A DNA stretch of 64,000 nucleotides from Adiantum capillus-veneris (taxonomy: Eukaryota; Streptophyta; Polypodiopsida; Polypodiales; Pteridaceae), in assembly GCA_014529385.2 (NCBI GenBank), contig CM043958.1, forward strand, positions 157,332,793 to 157,396,792, read 5' to 3'. Shown here piece by piece: positions 35,801 through 44,470 of this stretch (within the stretch, counting starts at the first letter, position 1; each line of letters begins with the position of its first letter). Both the position numbers and the translations under genes were made by a program. The notes beneath the pieces are model-generated. The model was not told the DNA's origin, made no database searches, and saw only the letters and a list, made by a program, of their open reading frames with translations.

Positions 35801-35987
35801 GTGCCTTTCGAACAAGGACAATCCATGCTTCATCTGCCATTGTTGCGGGCTTCTTCGCAAGACCGCCTAGTGGCAAATAGAGGTCCTTCTGGTAGAGATA
35901 GTCTTCAATCTGCATCTTCCAATGTTGGTAGTTTTTGCCGTTGAACTTCTCAATCTTGAGCTTCCCTTCCTCCGCCATAACTCCCAC
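32862..35987 (-). CDS. Copia Gag-Pol polyprotein, open but lacking RNase H
   Basis: 1041 codons without a stop. Gag occupies about 1-260 (GKLKIEKFNGKNYQHWKMQI at the start, zinc knuckle CWNCGKKGHVKKDC near 240). Protease follows with SWIVDSGASFHVT. Integrase has WHYRLGHMSAKGM, CEDCVYGKQ, LVHSDVWGP, FIDDATRKTW, LRSDNGGEYC and TPQQNGISERMNRTIMERA. Its C-terminal domain has FIGYGEGDFGYRLW. RT has EQMDVNTAFPHGDLEEEIYM (P where most copies have L), YGLKQASRQWYLKFD and LYVDDMLIAS. It stops at YIKKVLER, where RNase H should follow, because of the deletion into the LTR. It would need RNase H in trans to complete its cycle. The start methionine lies about 50 bases inside the primer binding site. Confidence 0.93.
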   Translation of the reverse strand: MGVMAEEGKLKIEKFNGKNYQHWKMQIEDYLYQKDLYLPLGGLAKKPATMADEAWIVLVRKALGTIRLSLASTVAFNVSEMKTTEDLMKSLDDFYEKPSTSNKVFLMKRLFNLKMAENGSVAEHLNDFNTNISQLRSVKINFDDEVRALLILSSLPDSWDSLVMAVSNSISGTNTLKFDDVVGVLLSEEMRRRSTGESSSVALSMETRGRPKERFKNQKGRDRSRRSKSRTKSVLECWNCGKKGHVKKDCWSKKKKETESQDNKPASEANVAGKVEQDALILSLDNVSNSWIVDSGASFHVTPHMQHFQDYTKGNFGYVYLRDDEACEIVGKGTVSVKTANGNEWKLKDVRHVPSLRKNLISTGQLDDEGHNIAFGNKRWKISKGSLVVAKGEKVSTLYLCTVGMQPSACAATTEVDSAVWHYRLGHMSAKGMQILQTKKLLPGLKEVDLEFCEDCVYGKQKRVKFQKSGNERKNKKLELVHSDVWGPASTPSLGGSLYYVTFIDDATRKTWVYVMKNKSDVFSIFQRWKAFVENETGTKVKCLRSDNGGEYCNQAFERFCASNGIRRQRTTPRTPQQNGISERMNRTIMERAQSMRLHAGLPLELWAEAVSTSVYLINRSSSTALNGGVPEEAWTSEPVNYAFLKVFGCEAFMHIDRSLRSKLDAKSKKCFFIGYGEGDFGYRLWNPEDGKILRSRDVIFNEQNMYKDYLERKQTKETGDEYMELEDGEDSRTANSDNVQQRQPNEEPQPIPRRSTRASRPPERFFPSFNHLLISDSGEPESYEEAMQHESKEEWMKSMQVEMDSLHCNQTWELVELPKGKRELQNKWVYKLKEEEGGKKRYKSRLVVKGFSQKKGIDFNEIFSPVVKMNSIKLVLSLVAAHDLNLEQMDVNTAFPHGDLEEEIYMLQPKGYEVKGKKKMVCRLKKSLYGLKQASRQWYLKFDRWMLDHGFTRCNSDHCVYTKNLGDGKFITLMLYVDDMLIASANMQDIKDLKEELSKSFSMKDLGVAKRILGMKISRDRTKKTIKLSQEDYIKKVLER

Positions 35988-36037
35988 TCAATTCAAGGAA
36001 TCCTTTCCTTGAGATAATTTAGCTACGAGCAAACCTT

Positions 36038-36049
36038 GCTCTGATACCA
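36038..36049 (-). promoter_or_regulatory. Primer binding site, tRNA-iMet type (element C)
   Basis: The minus strand reads TGGTATCAGAGC, two bases inside the 5' LTR end (..TTCCTAACA). Confidence 0.96.
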
Positions 36050-36051
36050 GT

Positions 36052-36135
36052 TGTTAGGAAATAAGACGTAGCTAAATAGATAATTAAGTAGATTACTTAA
36101 TGGAGAGAAACAGATTTACATACACGAGATTATAG

Positions 36136-36206
<71 letters not shown>

Positions 36207-36807
36207 CATGATATACGTGGTTCACCCAATGTGGGCTACGTCCACGGGAAAGCAGCCACTCAATGGCTTTAGTACTTCAAAACAAGAAGTAGTTTACAAA
36301 GGGATTATACCCTTAATGGAGCTCCCGCCTTGCTTCACTCTCACCATCTCACACTCACCTTGTTGCATCAACTTCACACACTACGAAATGTGTGTAGAAA
36401 TGGCCTCCTTTTATAGGCCAAAAGGGCTGCCCTCTCTTATGAGAGACAGCCATGTGTAGCTGCCCTTGTGCGAATAAGTCCAAATCGGACCCTCCAATCC
36501 GTCCATGTGTGGCCGCCCTTGAGAAGACAAGTCCGGTTTTAAATTTGGCCACCGGCCACCGGCCATTGACTTCCGACCACCGGCCATCGGCCATTGACTA
36601 CCGGCCATCGGCCAACTGACCGGTTGTTTTTCGACCACTTTCTGGCCGCCGTCCGGCCATAATATTCCGGCGAAAAAAAAAGTCTCAGGGGCCCCTGCCC
36701 CTGAGGCCTCTAAAGTTGCCCCTGATTCTTGTCCATGAAAATTTTGGTTTCCGGTGAGTGATTTTCCTTCACGCACGATGGCTTCTCCTCATAATGGGGG
36801 CCTTACA
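36052..36807 (-). repeat. 5' LTR of copia element C, with expanded (GA)n
   Basis: About 756 bp. It contains a (GA)n tract of about 32 units at 36138-36201 and, in its 5' part, short direct repeats of ggccggtggcc/ggccgatggcc at 36540-36620. Confidence 0.88.
36407..36415 (-). promoter_or_regulatory. TATA box in LTR of element C
   Basis: The minus strand reads TATAAAAGG, well placed inside the LTR to drive genomic RNA. The same word is present in the 3' LTR near 32735. Confidence 0.65.
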
Positions 36808-36821
36808 AATGTGCGCTTTTA

Positions 36822-38340
36822 CCACAGAAAATTACAAGGGTAAATCAGGCTCCATACGTAACATTTTAGTGATCTAAGCACCATCACAAAAGGCGAACAC
36901 AACTACCAAAAGAAGGACATCTGCCACCCACCCATCTCATGATGGCCAATAAGAAGAATCATTCTTTGGAATCGGCTGCCAATCTTCCTCCCCGAGGAGG
37001 GGTAGGAGGGCAGCCTCTCTCGAGAAGCAACAAATAAGGGGGAGGCAAGGAGCACTCAAAGCAACAAGTATGGGGTTGCAAGCACTTCCCTCCGAAGGCT
37101 TTCCCAAACCCTCAAGACTTTGCCTTTTCCCCTCGACACTGACACAACAAGCAAGGAAAGCTTTGCAACCACCCTACCGCAGACACACCATGGTATCATC
37201 TCCAAATTTTGAATGCATGGTATGAACCATCATGTTCCTACACATGGAATTGCCAAATAAAAATTTCCTATAGACCTAGCTAATTCTAAGAGAATCTTAT
37301 CATGTGGGATAATTTTTTTTCACTTCAATGGATTATTATCTTGAGTAAACTTAAAAAATCTTTTTACCAGCCATAATAATGCTTATTTTTACCGTATATT
37401 AGAAAATCCTTTAACATGTGGATTATGATTATCAAATTACTCAGTTTAATTTCATTGTATGGTTCTTCCTCTATCTACTTTCTAAGACAAAAGAAAATAA
37501 TACGCAGTAACATCTTCTTCAATACCCACACATGGGATGCCATATGATATAGTTACTGTTTTAACTTACTCCTCCCTTTTTAAAGAAGTAGTTCCTCTGA
37601 CATCAACACAAAGAATCCCAATCAATTGAGGGATTTGCAATATCCTGCGTAAAAACTCTAGTTGACACAACTTCATGCGCTCCCTGATTGCCACTATTGC
37701 CTAGGTGCCGCTATTGACTACCCTTGCTCCATCGCTATCATGACCTCCTTCCCCTTTTGTGCACACATACTACTGTTTGAAATTCAATTGCAAAAAGGTC
37801 TTCCTACCTCAAGGGCTTGAAAGTAACACTAGGCATGATCATTCTTAGCTAATGCACACATCTTGCTCTTCTACACACACTAACACACATCTTGCTCTTC
37901 TACACACACTAACACACATACATAATCCTTCGATACCTCAAGATTGCAATTTGAAGAGCTTGTCAAAATCCAAAATAGTAGAGAAGGTAACTACTACACA
38001 TCACAAAGTAATGCACAAAGCAACCATGTGTATAAGGAGAGTGAGGGAGTGTAGGGCTATGTGACAAACATTACATGAAAAATGGATTGTTTGGATACCT
38101 GTCGCCAATTAGAGGTAGCCGAAGTTCTAACTTGATATTTGTGTTGGATGGTGGCAGGTATATGTCTATTCTCTCATGGTCTAAGAGCTTGTTCTGTCTC
38201 CTATAAAGGCTCTGTTGTACCAAAAATTAAAAAAAGAATTTATTATCTTATCATTGGTGTGCCTTATTTATAATGTCTTTATGTCCTACTATCAATGTCA
38301 ATAATCCGTATATAGTTATGTTTTGAAGGGATATTCAACA
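36822..38340. other. AT-rich stretch without recognised genes
   Basis: The only notable structure is a 28-31-base duplication around 37858-37915 (cacatcttgctcttctacacacactaa twice). I see no protein family, LTR or RNA gene. Confidence 0.45.
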
Positions 38341-38344
38341 AAAA

Positions 38345-38346
<2 letters not shown>

Positions 38347-38410
<64 letters not shown>
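38347..38410. repeat. (CA)n microsatellite
   Basis: About 32 CA units directly before the unit tail. A corresponding short CA stretch (48490-48506) precedes the other tail. Confidence 0.93.
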
Positions 38411-38412
<2 letters not shown>

Positions 38413-38735
38413 CTGATGTTTATATGCAGTTTAACTCCTTCTGGTATATAGGAGTGGCTTGTTGCAACTTCCTAGGTATAATTAACTAGGGACTAGTCTC
38501 AGTAACTTGTAGTAGCCTGGGAAATCTCTTGTAAAAAATGGTTTGAATTCACTAGATGAAATTCTAAATGGGAAATTATTGGGTGGATTCTTAATATATT
38601 GTACCTAACACCTTAGGAGTTAAGTGTAGTAATGGGGTTTTAGGCGGGAAAGCCTGACTCTGTATACGTTGTCCTCATCTGCTTATGACGTTGTGAATCC
38701 CTCCTGGCGGCATCTACTCTACAACGCACTCTCTC
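38411..38735 (+). repeat. Tail segment of the 4.26-kb tandem unit, copy 1
   Basis: About 85-90% identical by eye to 48508-48825. It is followed by CT- and GT-rich sequence (GT tract 38742-38779) that runs into the inserted 5.8-kb element. Confidence 0.88.
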
Positions 38736-38739
38736 TCCA

Positions 38740-38780
<41 letters not shown>

Positions 38781-38880
38781 CTGTGTTGCATTTATTTGAT
38801 CGAATAATGTAATTTATATCGAATAACTCATCATTATTCGCGTATTATCATAAAATACGAGGTATTTTTGAATAATTTGT

Positions 38881-38980
38881 AATCTATCGATCGATTATCG
38901 ATTGATAGAGTATCGATCGATACGCTAGATTTATATTAAAAAACACACATCGTACTTCGATACGTTTTTGATTGATACCG
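38881..38980. repeat. Subterminal ATCGAT-type motif cluster, left end
   Basis: atcgatcgat, atcgattgat, atcgatcgat and further cgatac/gattgatacc words lie within 100 bases. The counterpart is at 44380-44470. Confidence 0.8.
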
Positions 38981-39124
38981 ATTTTTGAGCTTTCTAGTTG
39001 TCTACAACTCACACTCTACCTCATACTCTCGAGCAGGTCAGCTTCACGTTAAGCAGCTTTTCTCTTCAATTTAGTTTTTTTATACCTGAATAATTTAAAT
39101 TTTACTTTCATGTGATTATATTAC

Positions 39125-39440
39125 TGTATGTGTCTCTGATACGCCTTGGGGCCCTCTTAGTCACATAACAGTTTAAAATTTAGGATATAGAAATTACTAT
39201 GGCTTGTTTGATTTTATATCTTACTTCCATAGTAAAAAATAATAATGTTAGAAAACATTGACTCTTGTTCTGATATGCTTTGCAGCACTCTTACTTGAGT
39301 CAATGTTTCAGGAATTTAGATAACACCGTACATTGTTTTGATATGCTTGCCGGCACTCATCTTTGTATGGTGTTTTAGAAGACCATTAGATAGCATGTGC
39401 ATTTGTTTGATATGTCTCACGACACTCTTACTTTGTATGA
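39125..39440. repeat. Degenerate repeat, four units of about 85-90 bases
   Basis: The word tctgatatgcttg.cggcactcttactttgta.. recurs at about 39134, 39270, 39350 and 39412 with variation. It lies in the left non-coding part of the 5.8-kb element. Confidence 0.75.
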
Positions 39441-39499
39441 TGCTTTAGGTAAAATAAGTTCCAATGAAATGTGAGCTTACAAAGAACATACTTTTTTCT

Positions 39500-39895
39500 G
39501 CGTCTGAGCCTTGGTTCTTACAATGGAAGAAGATACTCCTAGACACGATCTGTGCGAATAAATTTTTTATCTAGTGAGTCTTTAAGCTATACACTTTTCA
39601 ATATACGTAGTCATGGACCACGTGATTCATAGATCTACATTGTAGATCTGTATAATGAGAAGTGTAATCTTTAAACTTCTCCCCACGTCACGATCTTTGG
39701 TTCTTACAACTGGAGGAGTTTCTCTCAGAAACAATTTGTGGAAAAAAAACATTATGTGATGAGCTATTGATTTTTATAGTGTAATCGTTCTCGGTGTTTG
39801 GATCAAACGTTTATCCTTTGTTCTTACAACGGGAATAAAACCCCTACGTCTGGTGCTTAGGACTTTCTTAGATCCTTACAATGAGAAGGATACAC
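39500..39895 (+). repeat. Degenerate repeat with the word TTTGGTTCTTACAACNGGA
   Basis: Four occurrences, near 39509, 39699, 39818 and 39874, at spacings of about 60-190 bases, each followed by a purine-rich GGA-GGA stretch. Like the previous block it could hold protein-binding sites. Confidence 0.75.
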
Positions 39896-40118
39896 ATGTG
39901 ACACCATATTTTACATTAATCTTTGTAATTTGTAAAATAGTGCATATTTCTATGACTTCATCACATTCCTATTGATAAAGTCTCATACATCCGAGGTTTT
40001 TGATTTGAAAAAGCATAACACATTTCTTTATCATATGAAAAATCATAATTACCATCATGCATAATTGTGTGCATGTTCTTGTGTATATTAATCATAAATT
40101 ACATTCATGTAAACCTGT

Positions 40119-40141
40119 GGTTTAGGGTTTAGGGTTTAGGG
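40119..40141 (+). repeat. Interstitial telomere-type repeat
   Basis: ggtttagggtttagggtttaggg: three TTTAGGG units, the plant telomere word, about 45 bases before the kinase reading frame. Such telo-boxes also occur in plant promoters. Confidence 0.85.
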
Positions 40142-40256
40142 TGATTGCCAAATGGTTGTGTTATAAGGAATGACTAGAATGTATTGTATTACATGTCACT
40201 TATACTGTTGAGAAGTTTTGATTTTTTGTTTTTTTGTTTTAGCTTCTACGCACATC

Positions 40257-41619
40257 ATGGGTACTACAGGCAAGATAACAAGGAATTCGTATGCACTCAT
40301 CTTTATGGATTACAAAGTGATCACCTCCAGGAAATCTTGCAAGAGTCCTCATACAAATCAATTTTGGATGAGTTATGTAGTGCTACATATGGAGCACTAG
40401 TTGCAAAATTTTGTGGTGCTTCAGGTGGGATTGAAGTCCATACAGGTGGTCAGTTGGGCCATGACATGAGTCAAATCATAGGGCAAGTTTGCAAAGTTGC
40501 AGAAACCCTTGACAAGCAAATTAAAGGGAAGTTTGGCTTCATGGACCACGTGAAGGAAGTAGAGGTCCTCTAAAAAAGCATGAAGCAACAGGGAAAGAGA
40601 CCAAGGATCGAAGAAGAGCCCAAGGATGTACTCGAAGTGCCTGCCACTTTGGAAGTACCAATCTCTAGCAATGATCCAATGCCGCCCAACATGGGGAGTT
40701 TAGACCCATGCAACCTCGTCATCATACGCATGGCTTGCATTGAATTTCCACAAATGGCAAGCATTGGAGAAGGTAGATACGTCATGGTCACGAAGGTGAA
40801 GGTCAACCATCAAACCTTCACAGATGAATTTTGACGCTGGCAAGCTAATCAAGGGTGATGGCCAGAAGACAATGACATAGTGCTGCATGAAGCCATAATT
40901 ATGAATATCACTCATAGTGGAATCATTGCTGCTCTGGGATTGGCGAGACACGCCATGTAAGCGCCCACCCCATCTTCAAGATGTGGAATGGTGGAAACCT
41001 CGACCACTGGCTAGAGAGACTCCAAAAGGAGGGGAAGAATGTGGCCATGAGCAAGGGTTTCAGAGACATCAAGGGGACTGCTGAAGGCATCAAGAAGAAT
41101 ATATGGCCTATCATTAATGGATTGCTCCAAACCTTCATCTTTTTGCACGCAAATAACATCACTCACAATGATGTTCATGGGAGTAATATCTTGCTGCCTT
41201 TTGGATGGGTTGGAGTATATGTAGGCGTATGTGATTGGGGTAGTGCAACCTTGTTCCCCACAGAGAACACATTTCCAAAATTGCTAGATCTTCTCCCATC
41301 GACAAGGGAAGCCTGGAGCAAGCGATATTGGTGGGTGGCTCCCGAATGTATATCAACAAATCCTCCAGTCTTCAAGTGCAGCCAAGATATCTACTCCCTT
41401 TGTAAATACATTCAAGAACTCCTTAAATATTTACCTAAGGATGATGATACTAATTATATTGCTTTCCTCAGACGCTTTCAGGAAGTCCTGGGAACTTGTG
41501 TATCTACCAATCCCACCCACCGCAAGTCCTCACATGATCTCCTCAGCATGTTACAAGGCATTAAGCGTGTTGGTCGCACACTCCCATATAGTGCAGGCTT
41601 GAGGCCATCCAATGATTGA
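40257..41619 (+). pseudogene. Protein kinase pseudogene carried by the 5.8-kb element
   Basis: From about 40257 a plus-strand frame (LQSDHLQEILQESSYKSIL...; KVAETLDKQIKGKFG) runs to a TAA at 40571. It continues in frame as KSMKQQGKRPRIEEEPKDVL and gives a degraded N-lobe (SIGEGRYVMVTKVKVN) with a frameshift near 40830. The C-lobe is intact at 40981-41619 (213 codons). It has a hinge-like start (FKMWNGGNLDHWL), FLHANNITHNDVHGSNIL with catalytic D64 and N69, VCDWGSA (DWG for DFG, 85-87), VAPE (119-122) and QDIYSL (135-140). HND replaces the usual HRD. The kinase is divergent and I cannot place it in a subfamily. If the stops are true it is inactive. Confidence 0.75.
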
Positions 41620-41861
41620 AATTTGAAATCAAACCTTTTAATTTGGAAACCTGTCCATACTTTGCAATGATACAATTTTGTCATGTCTTATGTCCATTGA
41701 TTTGAAATTTCATGCTGTTTTATTACATTGCTGTTGTCAAATTGATGAGAGGGATGTGAATTTCAAAATTGTGTGAATGTTACCATTGATTGTAGTTTTT
41801 TAATCAATGTGTAACCATTTTTTTCAATCTAATTGTTTATTGTGATGTGATTCGATAGGAA

Positions 41862-42662
41862 ATGGCAGCCCCATACGCTCCTCCCAATGTCGACGGTGAG
41901 CTCGATCATGAAGAGTCTCAACGCATCCTCAAAGAGGAGAGCATGCGTTACGAGGCTCAAGACCTCTCCGCATTCTTTGTTGAGGCCGCGAAGCCCGAAG
42001 GTTTGGAGGGCAAACCAATGAAATTAGAAGACGTACGCAAGTGTTGTCCCTCTTCTTTTGTGAAAGATGTACTATTCAAGAGGTCGGGTCATGCCAAGGC
42101 AACGACACCATTGAAAATCTCATATTTGCAACACAAAGGGCTCGCACGTGTGCTGCTCCTATTCTTCATCCAAAAGGAGCGCAGTCTACCTAACAATAAT
42201 CAAGTTTCCATGTACTTCATCCAGCAAGTCTTCATGCAAGATATAATGAAGAAGCCAGTCCTTTGGACAGACTGTCCTTTCAACGCTGGTGTCAGACTTG
42301 GAAGAGCTAAAGAAAGGGCACATGCATGTCATGGGGAGGCAGATCCACCTGTAGAAAAGAGGCCAGTTGTGCTCCTACCAGATGAGTATGAACAAATTGT
42401 TAATATTGTGTCTCAAGGGGCTACACTAGCCAGCCAAGGAGAGAGCATTTTCTCTCTACAAGAGAAGTTGGCAACCAAAGGAGATGACGTAGTTGTTTTA
42501 AAGAAAAAACTTGCCAGATACGAAGCACGGTACGATCCTCTCTCTCCCTTGTCTGAGGAGGCAAGACAAGGTCACAAGGTAGATATTCAAGAAACGATGG
42601 ATATACTTGAGGCAGCATTGAATGCAGATCTTGAAGAAGCGGTGGATATCATAATTTCTTAA
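41862..42662 (+). CDS. Unrecognised 266-codon ORF of the 5.8-kb element
   Basis: Uninterrupted plus-strand frame from ATG (context ggaaATGGCAGCC) to TAA at 42660-42662, about 240 bases after the kinase. The N-terminal 100 residues are charged (ELDHEESQRILKEESMRYEA). The middle is helical with aromatic residues (LQHKGLARVLLLFFIQKERS, YFIQQVFMQDIMKK). The stretch from about 175 to 225 is a probable coiled coil (LQEKLATKGDDVVVLKKKLA), and the C-terminus is acidic. I find no catalytic motif, signal peptide or membrane segment. An intact frame beside broken ones hints at constraint or recent insertion. Function unknown. Confidence 0.6.
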   Translation: MAAPYAPPNVDGELDHEESQRILKEESMRYEAQDLSAFFVEAAKPEGLEGKPMKLEDVRKCCPSSFVKDVLFKRSGHAKATTPLKISYLQHKGLARVLLLFFIQKERSLPNNNQVSMYFIQQVFMQDIMKKPVLWTDCPFNAGVRLGRAKERAHACHGEADPPVEKRPVVLLPDEYEQIVNIVSQGATLASQGESIFSLQEKLATKGDDVVVLKKKLARYEARYDPLSPLSEEARQGHKVDIQETMDILEAALNADLEEAVDIIIS

Positions 42663-42974
42663 AGACATTGTAGACTGTAGTTGAAAATTATAATGGCAAT
42701 TTAGCCCGTCCTTTTTTGAGACACATTGTATTCTCTCTATGTTTATGGCAATGAATTTGTTTTGGAGTTGCTAATTGATGATTTTGTTGAGAGTCAAGCA
42801 ATGTCTTTTTATTTGATTGCCAAACAATGTCCTCAATACTTATGTTTATGCAAATTCTCTTCAATACTTGACTTTGTTGCTACTAAATAAAAAAAGTGAG
42901 ATATATAGCTCAATAGAGAGCTACAGTGAGAAAAAGTGAGATACATTATCATGAAAAGATGTTTATGCCATCTA

Positions 42975-43337
42975 TCACATTGAAGGTCCACAGTCTTCTT
43001 GATCTACACTCACTTCTTCTATGTTGATAGATGATGCACCTGTCATACCATGCTGTCTCTTAGGAAGAAGTCCTGCCCGTTTGCATTTATTTACATACCT
43101 TGCAAAATGGACCCATATGTTGTTAGGTGGTGCTCCACATTCTTTCACATTGGGATTAGTGCTGAATAAATGTTCTTTGATGCGAGTTGCATTGCATGGC
43201 ATGGTGTGCCCACAATGTTTGCATTCCAAAAACGAAACTGTCTTGTCTCTCTCTTTTTCCTCCACATACAACCACTCTTTTCCTTGCACCATGCTTTTTG
43301 ACTTCAACAAAATATATCCTACAATCAATAGATACAC
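42975..43337 (-). CDS. BED-type zinc-finger protein, transposase fragment
   Basis: 120 codons on the minus strand. It contains an aromatic lead (GKEWLYVEEKER), CKHCGHTMPC, then RIKEHLF about ten residues on and NPNVKECGAPP. This is the C-x2-C...H...H/C layout of BED fingers that serve as DNA-binding modules of hAT-type transposases. The hydrophobic/basic tail (WVHFARYVNKCKRAGLLPK) also fits the segment after a BED finger. No catalytic domain follows before the stop at 42975. It may bind the subterminal motifs of this element, but that is inference. Confidence 0.68.
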   Translation of the reverse strand: MYLLIVGYILLKSKSMVQGKEWLYVEEKERDKTVSFLECKHCGHTMPCNATRIKEHLFSTNPNVKECGAPPNNIWVHFARYVNKCKRAGLLPKRQHGMTGASSINIEEVSVDQEDCGPSM

Positions 43338-43673
43338 TATGATTATAAGTTTTCACCATAATAGCGCAATGAGAAAGATAAAAGGTTATAGATATGATTT
43401 GCTAAATTAAAATGATGAAGGAATAGTGTTAAGATAATATTTTAGGGAAGATCACCAATGGATATATCATTCTTGGCTACTAGGTGGTAAAGAGCGTTTG
43501 CTCAAGACAACCTAAATGAGCGATGGAGTCATCTCACATTCCACTATCTATGTCTCTTGGAGGTAGGAGCTCAACAACATCCTAGGGAATTCCATAGGTA
43601 ATACACCATACTCACTTAGAGGTAAGAGCATAAGCTCAATAACAAACAATTAAAACCTACTTCATACCTTATA

Positions 43674-43866
43674 CCTCACTTGGAAGTAAGAGAATCATCT
43701 CATAACAACCAAGAGGCACTAAGTGGACCTATTCTGTGCAACAAAGTGAATCCTACTTCATATCTTAAACCTCACTTGGAAGTAAGAGAATCATCTCATA
43801 ACAACCAAGAGGCACTAAGTGGACCAATTCCAAGTCTATATGGAGGTAAGAACATTTGTTCATGAC
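43674..43866. repeat. Two-copy tandem repeat of 96 bases
   Basis: cctcacttggaagtaagagaatcatctcataacaaccaagaggcactaagtggacc occurs at 43674 and 43770. Weaker relatives start near 43490 and 43550 (cttggaggtaagagc). Confidence 0.9.
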
Positions 43867-43974
43867 AACCAAAAGACCCTATATGTATGTGTAAATGTTC
43901 CAAAATGTATGAACTAACACTATTATTTGTGCACATATTATAGCTATGATAGATTTTAACCATCAAATATCACT

Positions 43975-44215
43975 TTTAGTATCTATTCTAAAACAAATAG
44001 AGATAAGAGTATAGCTTCTAATGTTTAGAATTATACATTTGCACTATAGCTAGAAAAGTAGCCTCTAATGCGTACAATTATTTATTTATCTATTCTTAAA
44101 CAAGTAGAGCTAAAAGTATAGTCTCTATTGTTTAGAGTAATTTATTTAAACTTAGCAATAGAGTTAAAGAATAACTTCTATTGTTAAGAATTAGAGGTGA
44201 TTCAAACCTATATAA
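43975..44215. repeat. Degenerate repeat of about 65-120 bases
   Basis: Words such as tctattctaaaacaaatagag, agtatagcttctaatgtttagaattat recur three to four times. It lies directly inside the right subterminal motif cluster of the 5.8-kb element. Confidence 0.7.
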
Positions 44216-44379
44216 TTATTTTATTTTTAATGTATAAAACATTAAAAATAAAATTTTCTTAAAAAATCAAAGATTTTTTAAGTTGACAACTCAACCTTTC
44301 TATGTCGGAGGTAACTTGACACTTTGGTGAAGGGAGTTGTAGCTAAAACACACAAATTTGGCCTTTATATACTACTACT

Positions 44380-44470
44380 ATATCGATCAAAAAAATATAG
44401 ATCGATTTAACCTATCGATCAAAAGTCTATCGATCGATATTTAATTGACTGATAAACTATAGATCGACAT
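44380..44470. repeat. Subterminal ATCGAT-type motif cluster, right end
   Basis: tatcgatcaa, tagatcgattt, ctatcgatcaaaa, tatcgatcgatat and tagatcgac within 90 bases, mirroring the cluster at 38881-38980. Confidence 0.8.

Larger units (their letters stand above)
32422..36807 (-). mobile_element. Ty1/copia retrotransposon with open gag-pol frame and 3' internal deletion (element C)
   Basis: Minus-strand element. The 5' LTR (36052-36807 or slightly longer) and a shortened 3' LTR (32422-32859) share over 430 bases. A tRNA-iMet primer binding site abuts the 5' LTR, and a single 1041-codon polyprotein lies between. The RT end joins the middle of the 3' LTR directly, so RNase H, the polypurine tract and about 300 bases of LTR are deleted. 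The 5-bp word tttta stands at 32417-32421 and 36817-36821. If it is the target duplication, the outer 5' terminus is 36816 rather than 36807. Confidence 0.92.

Noticed and set aside
32422-36816. Firm target duplication tttta for copia element C
   Set aside because: The word fits only if the LTR starts at 36816 with GCGC instead of TG; in AT-rich DNA a chance match is possible, so it is reported as tentative.
43674-43866. CRISPR-like pair of repeats
   Set aside because: Only two 56-base-plus copies with 96-base period in a plant transposon; it is an ordinary tandem duplication.
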